DNA of 64,000 nt from Neolentinus lepideus HHB14362 ss-1. Taxonomy: Eukaryota; Basidiomycota; Agaricomycetes; Gloeophyllales; Gloeophyllaceae. The DNA is taken from positions 116,746-180,745 of the forward strand of contig KV425608.1 of NCBI GenBank assembly GCA_001632425.1. Direction: 5' to 3'. Of this stretch, positions 35,901 through 48,097 are shown one piece after another (the first letter of the stretch is position 1; every line of letters starts with the position of its first letter). Below the pieces are notes generated by a model. The model searched no databases. It was not told the origin of the DNA and saw only the letters and a program-made list of their open reading frames with translations. The translations under genes and the position numbers were made by a program.

Positions 35901-38190
35901 GCTTCGCCTTCGAAGTCGTGGAGTGTCTCTTAGAGTTTCCGTCCTTGTTCTTCCTCGTATGCGCCTCTTTGCAATCCTTTACCACCTGCATGAGTTTCCG
36001 AACGATGCTCTATCACAGGATCGTAAGACAAGGTATCGACACCGAGTACCAAAGTGCGGTACTCACAAGCGCGTCTTTATGGCGAGTCAATATGGCATCA
36101 CGCCGCAACGTATTTAACCAATGGGCAAACAGAAGTCGCAGCTCGCGGTTAGGCAAAAAATCCACAGGGAAGAATGTCAACAACCAATACCGCAGCGCCA
36201 CAAATGTCCTGACCCTGACAATACGCCGCACCATATCATCATGAGCCGAATTCGCCGGTCCAAGTGCCCAGTGAAACCGACAGATGAGCAGCTGCGCGAG
36301 GTCGAGAGCACCGATGTAGGTCCGATATGTGAGGAAGAAGTTAAGCAGCTCATCATAATTCAGCTCGCTCGTCAACTGCGCAATCCACCGTTCGATAGTA
36401 GCAGCGACCAGGACCTTCCGCCCACCCTCTGTCGATATGCGCAAGGACGGCGTGTTATGGCCACTGTGAATCGAATTACGCCCTTTCACGCTCGATTTCC
36501 TGAAGAGAACAGACTGTCGCGACGACAGATCCGTTTTGCTTGCTTGTGACAGAGACTGCAACTCAGGGTCCAGAATAACCGCAGGATGAACCTCACCCCA
36601 TATTACAAACCGAGGGTCATCGCGAGGCGCCGCGGTCTCATCAGACTTGAGTTTGATAGTGGTCTCGCTGCCGTCGAACGGGTCAATCTTGTCAAGCAAG
36701 GGCAAGCCACGGTATGTTTGCAAAACATCGAAGACATCAGTCGAGTAACGCGAATACTGGCATGTTTCCCAGGACGGGAGAAGACTGGGGTCCACGTTCG
36801 AGCGTTCGGTTCGGGAAGGGCCGGAAACGGGGGAAGGCTGACGGGGAGGTGATGGTGCTGGTGACGGCATATGGGAAGGAATAGATAGAAGCGTCGACCC
36901 TTCAGGCTCCGATTCGAAGTTCAATGTGAGCTTCGGAGGACCACCTTTCAGCAAATGAGTATTGGTATCTGCTCTTGCAGTCAGTCCTGATTCGAAGGAC
37001 TGCATAACTCGTAGTCCATGGGGCGACGATAGACGCGTGGAGGGCGCACTTGTCTTCCGGGAGGGTGAATCGAAAGATATACCAGGGCCAAAAGGATGAA
37101 TCAGTAGAGGACGTGACTCATTCTCTGCCGTTTGTGTACCGTTCTCCGAAGGTAGATGCAAACTATGCACGGACACAGAAAAAATACTGGAGGCGAACGG
37201 CGACGAAGGCGCAGAATACTCCCATCCCATAACATCGCTGAAGACATCTCCAGACGGCTGCTGAGGTGCGGGTGGCGCACTAGGTCGAGACAGACGGGGT
37301 ATGTCCGCAGCGGTAACGCTCTGCGAGTGAGTCCGGCCAGTCGGATGACGATTCGTCGGCGCTCCAGGTATCTCATTCTTGACCAGCCCTTGACTGAGGC
37401 CGCTGTACATATCCGGTATTGACCGTGTCTTTCTGAGCTTGTTCGTGTGCCCAGAAGGTGATCGGGATGCCATACCAGGCTTGAGAGAAATTGCCGTACT
37501 TCCCTTGCCAAGTGTGGGGAGAATCTTCGAGATTCGCTTGGAGTGTTTGAGATATGGAGGGGATTCCAGGCCCGAGACTGTCTGCTGCGACATCCTGTGC
37601 TCCGCTTCCGCAGCAGAGGCCATTGGTGCAGATAGCTCCTTCCGGCTGACCACCAAATGAGATGCGGGGTCAAAATACTGCGTACACCACTCACCCGATA
37701 CGGAACCTCTGTCTCCCGTGCTGATTGAGGAAGGACGTGATCGCATACGGCGACCGCACCTCCTTATTTACACCAAACAAATAATCGTACCTTCTCTTCA
37801 GTTCCATAGCAGCAGCCGCGGACGATGTTTCGACAAAGCTCCCGTCCGCTGACCCCCTGTCAGAAAGAGGCGAATCTGCCAAAACCGACGGCACTTACGA
37901 GCAATTGATATATCCGCGGAAGCAATTTCCGGCGGCAGCTCTTCAAACCCATTACTTCCCTCCTCCGCTCCATACACATCTGAGACCGTGAACGAAGGTC
38001 TTGCAGGAGGGTTCGTAATGGGAAGCATGAAGCGTGGTCCAAGCTGTTCCTGGCCAGGAGACAATAACACTGAGACGCGCGTGGGTGCGTCTGGAGGAGC
38101 GGCAGAAGGCATCTGAGATGCCAGAGGAGTCGTCGCTGTGACGTCGTCGTCCTCAGATTGCGAGTAAAGAGAGAAAGTAGCATGAGACAT
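32946..38190 (-). CDS. Large Ras guanine nucleotide exchange factor (Lte1/Cdc25 type)
   Basis: Predicted GEF for a Ras-family GTPase. ATG 38190 (MSHATFSLYSQSEDDD). The long N-terminal region is Ser/Pro-rich and disordered. A RasGEF-N domain lies at about 36530-36090: RKVLVAATIERWIAQLTSEL, DELLNFFLTYRTYIGALDLA, VRTFVALRYWLLTFFPVDFL. A second disordered, acidic and Ser-rich region of about 600 residues follows (35900-34100). The catalytic RasGEF domain is at the C-end: REELFLAIKFEEI-like text, RGRFNLVSNFVVSEVIL, NNFNTLTAIIAGLRNDWVNK, PFLGLC, and a final helical part ending QRAYAMYSD (stop 32948-32946). REM and CDC25 domains placed at opposite ends of a long linker resemble Lte1, the mitotic-exit GEF. 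Which GTPase it serves is not visible. Confidence 0.85.
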
Positions 38191-39367
38191 GACTGCACAA
38201 AATCAGAGTGAGACAGAAGCAATCAGTTGACGGTCATCGGGGACAAAAGTTATCAAGCGGTCGTTGTTCGTCGTCAGTCAAGGCGATCGTAAGCGTTCGT
38301 ATGCGAGATGTCTTGAAGAATGAGTACAGCTCGGGACAATAAAGGCACCTGAAGCTAGCACCTGCTACGCGTTAAAAGGGCTGATCGACGCGTACCGCAG
38401 GTTCTCCTGGGATACTAATGCCCAAACGCCCCGTCTTGCACTCTCTCGTGAAAGTTGAACAGCCGACAACAGGCTCAGTAAAAACAGAAATGTTCTAGCA
38501 GCGGAGTGGGCGCTTATTTACGAATTGAGTCGCCCTAATGAACTCACCTGAAATGGGGTCGGAGCTCCAAATTGCGGACTGTGAGACCGGGACAGAGACT
38601 CGCAGAAGGACCACAGCGTTCGATGATTCGCGCCGACTTCTTGTAGAAAACCACGGACAGCACTAAGAACATTCTCGATAGTAGTCCATCGGCGCATTCC
38701 ACAGAGTCGGAAAATAGAATTGTCAGTCGAGAAACTTGACTTACCTAAAGCACCGGCGTTGTCCCAACGTCTAGATGGGGTGGCTTCGGGCGGGAGAGAT
38801 GGAGGGAAGGAGCAGCAGAGGGGATAGAGATTTGGGGCAAATTTGAGGACTGTCTCATTTATATATACCATGCATTGTGACAATTGGACGTAGTTTAGAC
38901 ATAGTTCTAAAGAAGGCAATATATTTCCCAAATTAGCAATAACATGCCCACGACATATCATTAGTGATCGCGCATTCTTTGCAACATTTGCACCATGTAA
39001 CTTAGCTGCAATGAATACGGCGTATTGCGTTTATTTTACTTGAATTGTGGTCTAAAGCAATATAATTTTAGCTGTAAGAGCTGCAGGGAACTTAGAACTA
39101 TTTGGAGACCCTGCACGCATCTAGTGGGCCGAACAAAGTACCGGCTTCTGTCTCTATAACTTAAGCTGTCGTGTTAGTGACCGGAAGTCCAGAGCCCTAG
39201 AGTGTTCTGAATGGCGTGATGGCCAATGGACTGAGGAGACTTTTGTCAGCAGTCGAATCCCTTATAAATCACTGCTTTTGCTCGAGTGGGTGGAGCACCT
39301 CCGCGTTCTGACCACCATACTGCGTTGCAGGACGTCTACTCTATTTCGCAGATTTGCGCAGTCTGCA
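38191..39367. other. Divergent spacer with possible unassigned exons
   Basis: About 1.18 kb between the RasGEF start and the divergent reductase-like gene. A minus-strand stretch at about 38535-38800 has two blocks of open frame separated by a good intron (GTAAGT to TTAG) and followed by a donor GTGAGTTC. It could be a 5' exon of a longer RasGEF transcript or a leader. I do not recognise its product. Confidence 0.35.
39263..39268 (+). promoter_or_regulatory. TATA-like box
   Basis: TATAAA about 100 bp upstream of the ATG at 39368. Placement suits a core promoter of the reductase-like gene. Confidence 0.4.
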
Positions 39368-40288
39368 ATGAGCGGTGGTAAGCGAGTTGTGATTGTAGGT
39401 GGGCACGGCAATGTACGTATCTTCTTCTCAAGCTGATTCTGGCCATCGAAGCTTAAGGTTTGGTTATTGGTAACAGGTTGCCCTCCGTCTTGCGCGCCTC
39501 ATCGGGCCCTCTAACGACGTAACCTCGATCATCCGAACACCCGAGCACGAACCCGACATCATCACCACCTCAGCGAAGTCGCTACTTCTTTCTCTCGAAG
39601 ATGCTTCGGTATCCGAGTTCACCAGCGTCTTCCAGGGTAAGGACGTCGTGTACTTTTCTGCCGGTGCGGGAGGTAGAGGTGGGCCCGAGAGGACAAAGAA
39701 GGTCGACTATGAAGGCGCGCTGAAGGTATTTGATGCGATTGAGGGCGTGCGAGGACAGAAGCCCAGGTTGATTCTGGTATCTGCAATCGACGTAAGGGAC
39801 CCGGAGAAGGTGCCAGAGTGGTATGGTGTGTCTCAGTCGAAATTGCACGAGTGTTTTGAGCTTAACGGCAAATATTTGAGAACAGACGAGGCCGATTTGG
39901 ATGTGTCCAAACGATACCGAGACACTCTTGCCACTTATGTCCACTGGAAGTATGAAGCGGACAAGAATCTTGTTCAGCGCACCGCCTTTCCCTGGACGAT
40001 CTTGCGTCCTAGTGGGCTGAGTAACGAGCCCGGGACTGGCAAGGCGGATATTGGGCGTACCCATATTACTCGGAATATCTCTGTAGGTTCAAAAATAAGA
40101 TTTCCCTTCGTGCGTTGTAATGCCGACTACCTTTGTAACAGCGCGACGATGTGGCCAGGACCCTAGCTCTGTTATTGGACAGGCCGGACGCAGCAGGTTT
40201 GGCGCTGGATTTGGTTGGTGGACAAACTCCTCTCGAAGATGGTTTGGACACCGCTATCAAGAACAAGGTGACCGCTTGGATAGGGTAA
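39368..40288 (+). CDS. NAD(P)-binding Rossmann protein (atypical SDR / NmrA-like)
   Basis: Three exons: 39368-39412, 39477-about 40080, and about 40138-40288. The N-terminus MSGGKRVVIVGGHGN followed by VALRLARLI is a Rossmann GxxGxxA dinucleotide-binding loop interrupted by intron 1. The middle has VVYFSAGAGGRGGPERTKKV, the usual strand-turn before the cofactor site, and LILVSAIDVRD. PWTILRPSGLSNEPGTGKA is the typical atypical-SDR substrate-side motif. The end RDDVARTLALLLDRPDAAG plus a short helix stops at TAA 40286-40288. A classical YxxxK pair is not obvious (WKYEADKN is the nearest), as in many atypical SDRs. Substrate unknown. Confidence 0.85.
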
Positions 40289-40580
40289 GTGCATTGACGA
40301 AGAATACAGAAATAAATGTAATTATATGGCGGCTTTCGTTCGCGGCTCTGGAATAACAACCGAAAGAGTCTTTGACCGGGTTTCTTGAATGTCGTTTCGG
40401 GAACATTATTTAAAACTATCGATACAAGAAAAAGACATACATATGAGAGAGATCAATTAAGTAGGGGATGCGCGAAATGAGGCGAAATGATCGATAACGT
40501 GTGACTTTGATGTGACTCGCGTCAAGTCATAAAGCTGGGCAACAAATTTCGCAACTCATCTTTCTCCTCCTCACTTCAAA
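40289..40580. promoter_or_regulatory. Promoter region of the eEF1B-gamma gene
   Basis: About 290 bp upstream of a translation-factor gene. A pyrimidine-rich run ending TTTCTCCTCCTCACTTCAAA abuts the ATG, a leader style common in strongly expressed fungal genes. No TATA box is evident. Confidence 0.4.
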
Positions 40581-42254
40581 ATGTCCTCTATCGGCACTCT
40601 CTGGACGACCCCCCAATTCGACAAGGGCAAGCGCGTAGGTTACTTTCGACACTGGCGTTTTTTATAGATTGATCGGAAAGTCTCAACTTGCTGCAGATTC
40701 GGGCTGTAGCTGCCTGGGTTGGTCTGTCCGTCGAGCTACCAGCGGACTACGTCCACTTTGAGTCGAACAAACAGCCCGAGTTCCTTGCCAAGTTCCCCCA
40801 CGGAAAGATCCCGGCGTTGGAGACGAAGGACGGCTTCAAGCTGTTCGAGTCTCAGGCTATTACGCGTTACGGTGAGTCAGTCGACTCTCTCTCGAAGCAC
40901 GAGTTGCCTCTATTATGATGAGATCCAATTAAATTCAGTTATCCCTGTCTTAATCGTCATGTCGATGCTTAGAATCTCTGATACTGCCCCATTTTTTCGG
41001 GATTTCTCGCTTCATCTGGGATTGAATACTGATTGATATTTTCTGCCTCTCAGTCGCTTCGCTAGCACCCAATGTCCCTCTCCTCGGTTCTAGCCCCGAG
41101 GAGGCTGCGCTCATTGAGCAGTGGGCCTCGTTCTCCGAGAGCGAGGTCGGCGTCTTAACCACCCTCATCTTCCAGCTTGTCAGAGGCATTCTTCCCTATA
41201 CAAAGCCCGTTCGTGCCCATCTCATCTTACCTTTCCTCCCCTCGACTGAGTTCCACCCATTAGATCCACACCGTTTTCACCGAACGCCAAGTCCGTTCCC
41301 TCGAGACCCTCGAGAAGCATCTCGCTACCCGCACTTATCTCGTCGGTGAGCGCGTCACCCTCGCCGACATCACTCTCGCCTCTGTCATCCTGCGCGCTGT
41401 TACCGTCGCTGTGGACGCGTCCGTGCGTGCGAAAATCCCCAACGTTATCCGCCATTTCGAGACTATCGTCAACCACCCTAAGCTCAAGCCCGTCTTCGGC
41501 GAGATCGAGTATGTGGAGAAGGCACTCCAGTTCATCCCCCCACCCAAGGAGAAGAAGGAGGCCAAGCCTGCGGCCCCGGCTGTTCCCAAGGCGGAGAAGA
41601 AGCCCAAAAAGGAAGAGGTAGACGAGGAGGAGGATGACCTCCTCAAGGAGGAGCCCAAGCCGAAGAATCCCCTGGACTCTTTGCCTAAGTCGTCATTCAA
41701 CCTCGAGGACTGGAAGAGGGCATACTCCAACTTAGACACTCGGGGCGCCGAAGGTTCCATCGAGTGGTTCTACAAGAAGTAAGTTCCGCGCACTATATAC
41801 TATGCTCGATGGTGCTCATTCATGCTCCTCAGCTTCGACAAGGAGGGCTTCTCCGTTTGGCGGGTGGACTACAAGTACAACAGCGAGCTCACGCAGACAT
41901 TCATGTCGTCGAACCTCATCGGCGGCTTCTTCAACCGGCTCGAGGCATCGCGCAAATACTTGTTTGGCTCGATGGGCGTGCTTGGCGCGAACAACGACTC
42001 GGTGATCAGCGGCACGCTCATTCTCCGCGGGCAGGAGGCCAAGCCTGTCGTTGACGTTGCGCCTGACTGGGAGAGTTACGAGTTCAAGAAGCTCGATTTG
42101 GATAACGAGGAGGATAAGAAGTTCTTTGAGGCTGCTCTTGCGTGGGACCTCGAGCTCGAGGGCAAGAAATGGGTTGATGGGAAGAACGTGAGTGTCTTTG
42201 GTTGCTTGCTGGTGTCTGTAGGTGTTAATGCGTATTGTCTCACAGTTCAAGTAA
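40581..42254 (+). CDS. Translation elongation factor 1-gamma (eEF1Bgamma)
   Basis: Structural subunit of the eEF1B nucleotide exchange complex. ATG 40581 (MSSIGTLWTTPQFDKGKRIR). The N-half is a GST fold: thioredoxin-like part (FLAKFPHGKIPALETKDGFK, LFESQAITRYVA) and helical GST-C part (TYLVGERVTLADITLASVIL, PNVIRHFETIVNHPKLK). A Lys/Glu/Pro-rich linker follows (41560-41680), then the EF1G domain: SSFNLEDWKRAYSNLDT, GSIEWFYKNFDKEGFSVWRV, MSSNLIGGFFNRLEASRKYL, FGSMGVLGANNDSVISGTLI, and a C-terminal WESYEFKKLDL. The last exon is only three codons (TTC AAG TAA, 42246-42254), a placement conserved in fungal homologues as far as I recall. Complete and intact. Confidence 0.96.
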
Positions 42255-42794
42255 AGAAAGTCGTGTATTCCAATTGTAGTTCTGGATTTTTTTGTAGCTA
42301 CATTTCCGATTCCTGGGTGTATCTCGCTAGATCTGTTGTCGCTCTTATCTTCCACGCTGTGTCGTACTAAAATGAAATTCATTCAAAAACAATCTATCCA
42401 TCGTTGACCGGCCGTTTATACTGACGGTACGAAGCAATTCTCAAACCATCGCATGACTACGAAGTTGTGTGGATAAATATCGCAGGCCATATTCCCAGCG
42501 CGCGGCCACGAACACACCTTCCAAGAATATTCGTCAGATGAATGAGGTACACTAGGCATATTGTCCGTCGTCATGGCGCTGTTGTTAGAATGGTGATAAT
42601 CCAACCTACACTTTAGCTGCGATACAAAGCATGGAAGTACAAACAATGTGGTGCCGAGGGTAAATGAGACACAAGTCTCATGATAATATGAAGCGAGATA
42701 GTTCAAGGAGCTGTCTAGAGAATATGATGGTACAACACTCAAACGTTCGGACGTCGACAGAGGCGGAAGAATGGCAATAAATGCGCCACAAAAA
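42255..42794. other. Convergent 3' spacer
   Basis: 540 bp between the stops of eEF1B-gamma and the PPTase-like gene. One minus-strand frame (42416-42742) lacks protein character. Nothing else seen. Confidence 0.45.
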
Positions 42795-43858
42795 TCAAGC
42801 CGTCAACTTGGGAATAACTTTTATCATCTGGTCAATATTAATAAATTGTACCCAGCTCTCGAGGTCTTTTTGGTTATCGTGCCAGACGAACTTGCTCTCC
42901 TTCGTGCCGCGGAAGAACGCCGACACGCACTGGTAGTTCTCCTCGATGAGCACGCCACGGCGGACGACCCCAAGCACGGCCTTGAAGAGCCGGAACTCCC
43001 AGCCTTGAAGCGGGGCACCGTCGCCAAGCGCAGACTCTTCCGGGATGTTGAACTCGAGCCTAGACCAGTCGAAACCGATGGGCTGCCCGATGGCCTTGAT
43101 GTACGCCTGTTTGAGAGCGAGTAGGATGCAGAGCCGGCGGAGGATGACGTCGTCGGCGAGGTCGGGGGAGACGAAGGAGAGCTCGAGCGGAGTGAGCTGC
43201 GGCAAGCGTGATACTCGGTAACCCCTTTACATGCCCGTACACTGGCACGCACCTTGTGAGCCAACGATTCTGCGTACGCCTTGACGGTCACGTCACGCGG
43301 CTCCACAGCGAGCTGTTTGATACCGATGCCAATATTCACGACCTCGCGCTGACGGCCCTGCACCATCGCCATCCCAACAAGCGAGGACTCGTACGCGAGG
43401 CTGTAGCCGATCATCGAACGTAGCCACCTATCCGGGTGCATACCCTCAGGATCCTGTACGCCACCTTAGGGTTCGACTCGATCTCTTATCAGCGGCACAC
43501 GTACCTGCTCGATCCAGTGCTTTCCCAGCGGCGTCGCGTTATCCTTCCACTTGGATCGCGGTACACGGCGATGGCGCATCATGAGCAGGGGCATCATCTG
43601 GCTCACGATCTGACCTGGCGCAGGATAAGCAGCGCAGACAGTGCGAGGCGGAGACACTCACGGAAAGACTCGCCGCTCGTGGGCTCCGCTTTGATCTTAA
43701 AGTGGGGGACGCAGGTCTTGATGAGCTCATAGCATTCCTTGTATTCCTGTGTGGCCAAAAGATGTGAGGGGTGTGTGGTGGCGTATAGCCTGCGGACTCA
43801 CGTCAGTGCTGACTTCGCGATTGATCGAGAGCATCCAAACGAGCAGAGGGCAATCCAT
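42795..43858 (-). CDS. 4'-phosphopantetheinyl transferase-like protein with altered metal ligands
   Basis: Sfp/Lys5-type fold. Sfp enzymes move phosphopantetheine from CoA to carrier proteins such as the aminoadipate reductase and fungal PKS/NRPS. ATG 43858 (MDCPLLVWMLSINREV). Exons join EYKECYELIKTCVPHFKIK, then MMPLLMMRHRRVPRSKWKD, then HPDRWLRSMIGYSLAYESSL, then VVNIGIGIKQLAVEPRDVTV, then LTPLELS and LRRLCILLALKQAYIKAIGQ followed by PIGFDWSRLEFNIP, and end IKVIPKLTA. Overall order and length fit the family. The usual (V/I)G(I/V)D motif reads IGIGI, and the usual KEA(Y/F)xK reads KQAYIK, so two Mg-binding acids appear replaced by Gly and Gln. The stretch near the usual SHD also differs (LAY). 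Either it is inactive or it has another role. Confidence 0.8.
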
Positions 43859-44668
43859 TGGTGTCTGTGAAGCAGATCGCTGCTAGACGTGATATATGTA
43901 CAGAAAATCTGGGTAGAAGGAAATAAATTTCTGACAAGGTCCGATGAAGGCGATGACTGACCTCGCTGGTTCTATCGGAAGAATGCTAAATCGAGAGAAA
44001 TTCATAGAAACGACCCTCAGGTGTTGGTCTGCCTGCGTTCTTCCGGACTAAGAACAATGGCAACCAGTTAGAGACAGTTGTTGTACAGCAGATGGATCCA
44101 GACATGGCAAGAAGAGTAAACTGCAGTGCTGAACTGATCGCGAATACACGTGTCCGTCGTGCTTTTCCTCGTTTGGGGAAGTGCATAGCCACTCCGACGC
44201 TTCTGTCACCACACAGATCAAGCTGGAGGATGAGTCAGATACAGTTCTGAACGGAATCCGACCTCGACGGGAAGGGCTCTGGATCAATGCATCGGACTGA
44301 CACTATAGAACTCAAACGCTAAATCTCATCGTCCATGCCAATAGTTTGAAGGACCTGGTTGTTCATCTAAATACTACAAATCTGTTCGATCGCGGTGCCC
44401 AACAGGACCAGCGGTAAGCACGTGACATGCTCATGCGGACGTACGACGAGCAGTGCGCATTGTGGCCTTCTTCGATACTTCATGTGTTCCTTTATGAATC
44501 GAGTGATGGCGGTAATTATTACTGCACTTCGCGCGGGTCACGCTGCCCACGTGATTGTTCTTACGGTTCTATTGCTGGGAACCTCATATAACCTGCTGCA
44601 GCTGCTTTCAAGTATAACACGACAACCTTTCCGTCTCAAACTTATTCATAGCCAGTGGGGCATATGTA
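43859..44668. other. Divergent promoter region, PPTase-like / acyl-CoA oxidase
   Basis: About 810 bp between divergent starts. Short frames look random. It should contain both promoters. Confidence 0.45.
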
Positions 44669-47428
44669 ATGGCTCCGAATTACAATTCACACGAGAAAAC
44701 CAGGCAGGATATGTACGGCGCAAGGAAGCGAGGTTTAGTGGATGATGTCCTTGTGAGAAATGTTTTATACGGTGAGTTGCAGTGCTCGCTCGTACTCCAC
44801 CCTGTTGCGCATATCATCTGAGGAACTTTTGAAAGGTGGATCTGATAAATGGGAGATCCATACTAGGATTGCACGTATCATGCAAGGCGACCCCGTCTTT
44901 GATAAGTCTCGTAGGTGAAGAGTCTGTAATCTGCTACGAGATTTCGCTGAGTTGATATCCGAGGCTCTACATGAGTCGCACCGAGCGATACGAGCGGGCG
45001 CTTGCGATGACTAAGCGTTTGTATGAGCTTAAAGACCAGCATAGCTGGTCTGACGCAGAGACCTCAGTTGCGATAGGCCTCATTGACGAACCAATCCCGA
45101 CGCTTCTGCACCTTCTTGGTCTGTGAGCTCTTGCCTTTACCAGTCCTACGCTGACGATCCATGCGTTGCTCATCAATGCAGCTTTTGAGCCTGTATTCTT
45201 CTCGCAGGCCTCACCTGATCTCATAGCTCGGTATGGCGCTCTAGTACAGTCCCGCGGCATCCTCGGATGCTATCTTCAGACCGAACTCGGACACGGTTCG
45301 AACGTTGCTGGACTGGAGACCACTGCAACATACATCCCAGAGACAAAGGAGTTTGAGATTCACTCGCCGACTCTGACAAGCAGCAAGTGGTGGATTGGCA
45401 GCCTTGGGAAGACCGCTACTCATGGTGTGCTCCAGGCCAGACTCGTGTTGCCTGGAGGCAAGGATCTTGGGCCACATCTCTTCTTTGTGCAGCTGAGGTC
45501 CTTGGGTTAGAGCGAAACTGCTTGCTCCAGCACTATCTGACCTGAAATTCCAGATGATCACAGACCAATGCGAGGCATCACAATTGGTGACATTGGTAAG
45601 TAGCGTCTGTTTAAGCTCTTTTCTCTACACGGATTCGACCTTATATCACTCACAGGTCCCAAAGCCATGGCGGGTTACGCCGGCACAGACAACGGGTACG
45701 CAAGATTTGACCACGTTAGGATACCTCGGGAAGATATGCTATCCAAGTTCTCGAGCGTGACGCTCGCTGGTGAATATGTCAGGCCGCCCCATGCTAAGAT
45801 AGGCTACGGAAGTGTGAGTACGTGATATATGGGTGTTCTTCACGAGTGATAAATCAGAACCTTTATATTCACAGATGATGTATATCCGAGCTCAGTGTGT
45901 GCAAGTCCATTTCAGATATAAATTCCACCTTATTTCTATACCGAAGACTAATCAGCAAGTGTGGATGGCTGACGGCAAAAGGTACAGTATCGATTGGTGA
46001 TTAACCCTATTTCGAGCCGTAGCAGAGATCATATAAAATAATTTTTCAGCTGCGACGGTGTCCATTCGCTACACGACTGTCCGGCGCCAGGGTAATCCGG
46101 ACACTGAAGGGCTGGAACAGCAAGTAATCTCCTACTCTTCTGTCCATTACCGTCTCCTACCAATCCTCGCACGCGCATACGTCTTCGTATTTCTTGGAAG
46201 AGATCTCGTAAGGAGCCTTTGGCATATTTGTCTGTTACTTTACCTCAAGCACATCGTATTGCTAGGAGAAGATATTTAACGAGACCTCTGCCCGCCTCGC
46301 ATCAGGCGACACATCCACTCTCTCAGACACACATGTGCTCACTAGTGCGCTTAAGGCGCTTTCTACGAGGCACACGGTGCGAGATCTCGAGGACGCAAGG
46401 CGGGCGATGGGTGGCCATGGTTACAGCGCATATGCAGGTCTGGGGCGTTTATACGCTGATCAACTTCCACTCGTCACGTAAGTCGAATGAAGTTGTCAAA
46501 CAGGCAGAATTCGCGCTGATGAGAATAGGGTGGAAGGAGATAATTATATATTGGATAAGCAGGTGGTCAGGCCGGCAGTCAGGGCGTTCAAGCAGCTCGG
46601 CCGGGACAGTCACGCGCTGCCTTTGTCCGCTCAATACCTGCAGGTCTTCGGAGGTTCTCCTCTGATAATCGATGCGACATCATGGCAAAATATCCACACT
46701 GTTGCGCTTGTACTGCAATGGCGTGCCACAAGAATGGTCCAAGACCTGGCATCTCATTCTGATGATGATTCCCGGTTTGATTCCAACGCTGAACAAAGGG
46801 TCGCAAGCGCTATTTCGGAGGCGATAGTCGCTGACCGTGTTGTTGCTATGGAAAAGGGGATAGGACTCCCTGACAAAGAAAGGAGCGCTGTGCAAAGCTT
46901 GCTGTTACTGGTCGGTGCACCCCATGAGGTCCCAATACATTACATAGGCTAATTTATGTCGCAGTACCTGCTTGTCACAGCAGAGGCGGCCCTAGTGGAC
47001 CTGCTGTCTTTCGACTTGTTGTCCCCCGGAACCGAGGCGGCGAGATGTTTGAGAATGGCTATTGGGCGTTTGTGCCGTGATGTGCTTCCCGAGGCTATCC
47101 GTCTGACAGATGCATTTGGATTCACGGACTGGGAACTTGATAGGTAAGCTGGCTGATTCTTGATGCTTAGTGCTAAGGACTGAACGGGTCTTTATGAAGT
47201 GCCTTGGGCGTGCGCGATGGGAATGTGTATGAGGCTTTGTGGGCGAAGGTACAGACCGAGCCTTTGAATCAAACTGAGGTAACAAGGACGTACATGGTGC
47301 GTACAGCTACTTGCATGATTCCTGCGTTGAGTTTCTGAACAATTGCATCATAATAGGACCATATAAAACCTATGATTGACAGAGGCCACAACTTAGCCGC
47401 TAGCGCCCATCACCGCTCGAAGCTCTAA
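44669..47428 (+). CDS. Peroxisomal acyl-CoA oxidase
   Basis: FAD flavoenzyme of the first step of peroxisomal beta-oxidation; it passes electrons to O2 and makes H2O2. ATG 44669 (MAPNYNSHEKTRQDMYGARK). Exons read KWEIHTRIARIMQGDPVFDK, YMSRTERYERALAM, GCYLQTELGHGSNVAGLETT (FAD/substrate region), FEIHSPTLTSSKWWIGSLGK, DHRPMRGITIGDIGPKAMAG, YARFDHVRIPREDMLSKFS, AATVSIRYTTVRRQG, AMGGHGYSAYAGLGRLYAD, and VEGDNYILDKQVVRP, which contains the catalytic Glu position. The C-terminal helical half ends HHRSKL at 47426; SKL is a PTS1 peroxisome import signal. At least ten introns are needed; one joins ...YIRA to HKCGWLTAKAATV. The N-terminus is somewhat shorter than in many homologues. Confidence 0.92.
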
Positions 47429-47524
47429 GATCGATTTCGTAATTGGGTGACCTTGTAAATGTAATCTCGTCACCAGACTCTGTATATGCTGCGCACGCAT
47501 TTGTACAGTACAATTGTAACATTA

Positions 47525-48097
47525 TCAGTCTTCTTCTTCCTCGTCGCTTTCATCACCTTTTTCATCCTCGTCCCCACCATCGTCCCCACCCTCCTCTTCA
47601 TCGTCTTCTTTAACCACCCGCCGTTTGCTGGCCGGCTTTGAAGGTGTTTTAGTCGGCTCAGCTTTCTTCGGAGCTGAGCTAGAGTTGACGGGCTTCCCTT
47701 TCAATGTTGCTTTGTTCTTCGACTTATGCGGCTTCTCCTCTTCCTCATCTTCATCCTCGCCGTCCTTGATGGCATCGGGGACCTTGGTATAGTCGATGCG
47801 TATTCCACGGGTCCTCCTCCCTCCAGTAATGATGTTACTCGTGTCGAGAGCTTCGAGCTCATCTGTACCGCGTCAAGACTCCACAATTATCTGGGTTCGG
47901 TTTCGCATGCACCTTGGTCAACGCCATCATCTTCCTCGTCGCTGCCTCCGCTGGCGTCCTCTTCATCACGCTTGGTCCTGTGAAGTGAAGGAAATCAACT
48001 TGCCGCCCGTATCCTGACTCTTATCTCAATCACCTCACTTTTTCTTTCGACTCTTGGTCTCTACTTCCTCCACCTTGCGCTTTCTCATTGTCGCCAT
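47525..48097 (-). CDS. CHZ1: Histone H2A.Z chaperone Chz1 (CHZ domain)
   Basis: Chz1 carries H2A.Z-H2B dimers for SWR1-dependent exchange. Three exons: 48097-48039 (MATMRKRKVEEVETKSRKK), 47977-47913 (acidic, DEEDASGGSDEEDDG), and 47862-47525. Exon 3 holds the CHZ core DELEALDTSNIITGGRTRGI followed by RIDYTKV, then alternating Lys/Pro-rich and Asp/Glu-rich segments ending GDESDEEED. Stop TGA 47527-47525. Low complexity and two introns make this gene easy to miss. With Asf1 and Set5 it is the third chromatin gene in the window, but 44 kb away. Confidence 0.88.

Noticed and set aside
37500..47428. Idea of a biosynthetic cluster around the PPTase-like gene
   Set aside because: Neighbours are a RasGEF, a reductase-like protein, eEF1B-gamma, acyl-CoA oxidase and Chz1; no PKS, NRPS, terpene cyclase or transporter is present.
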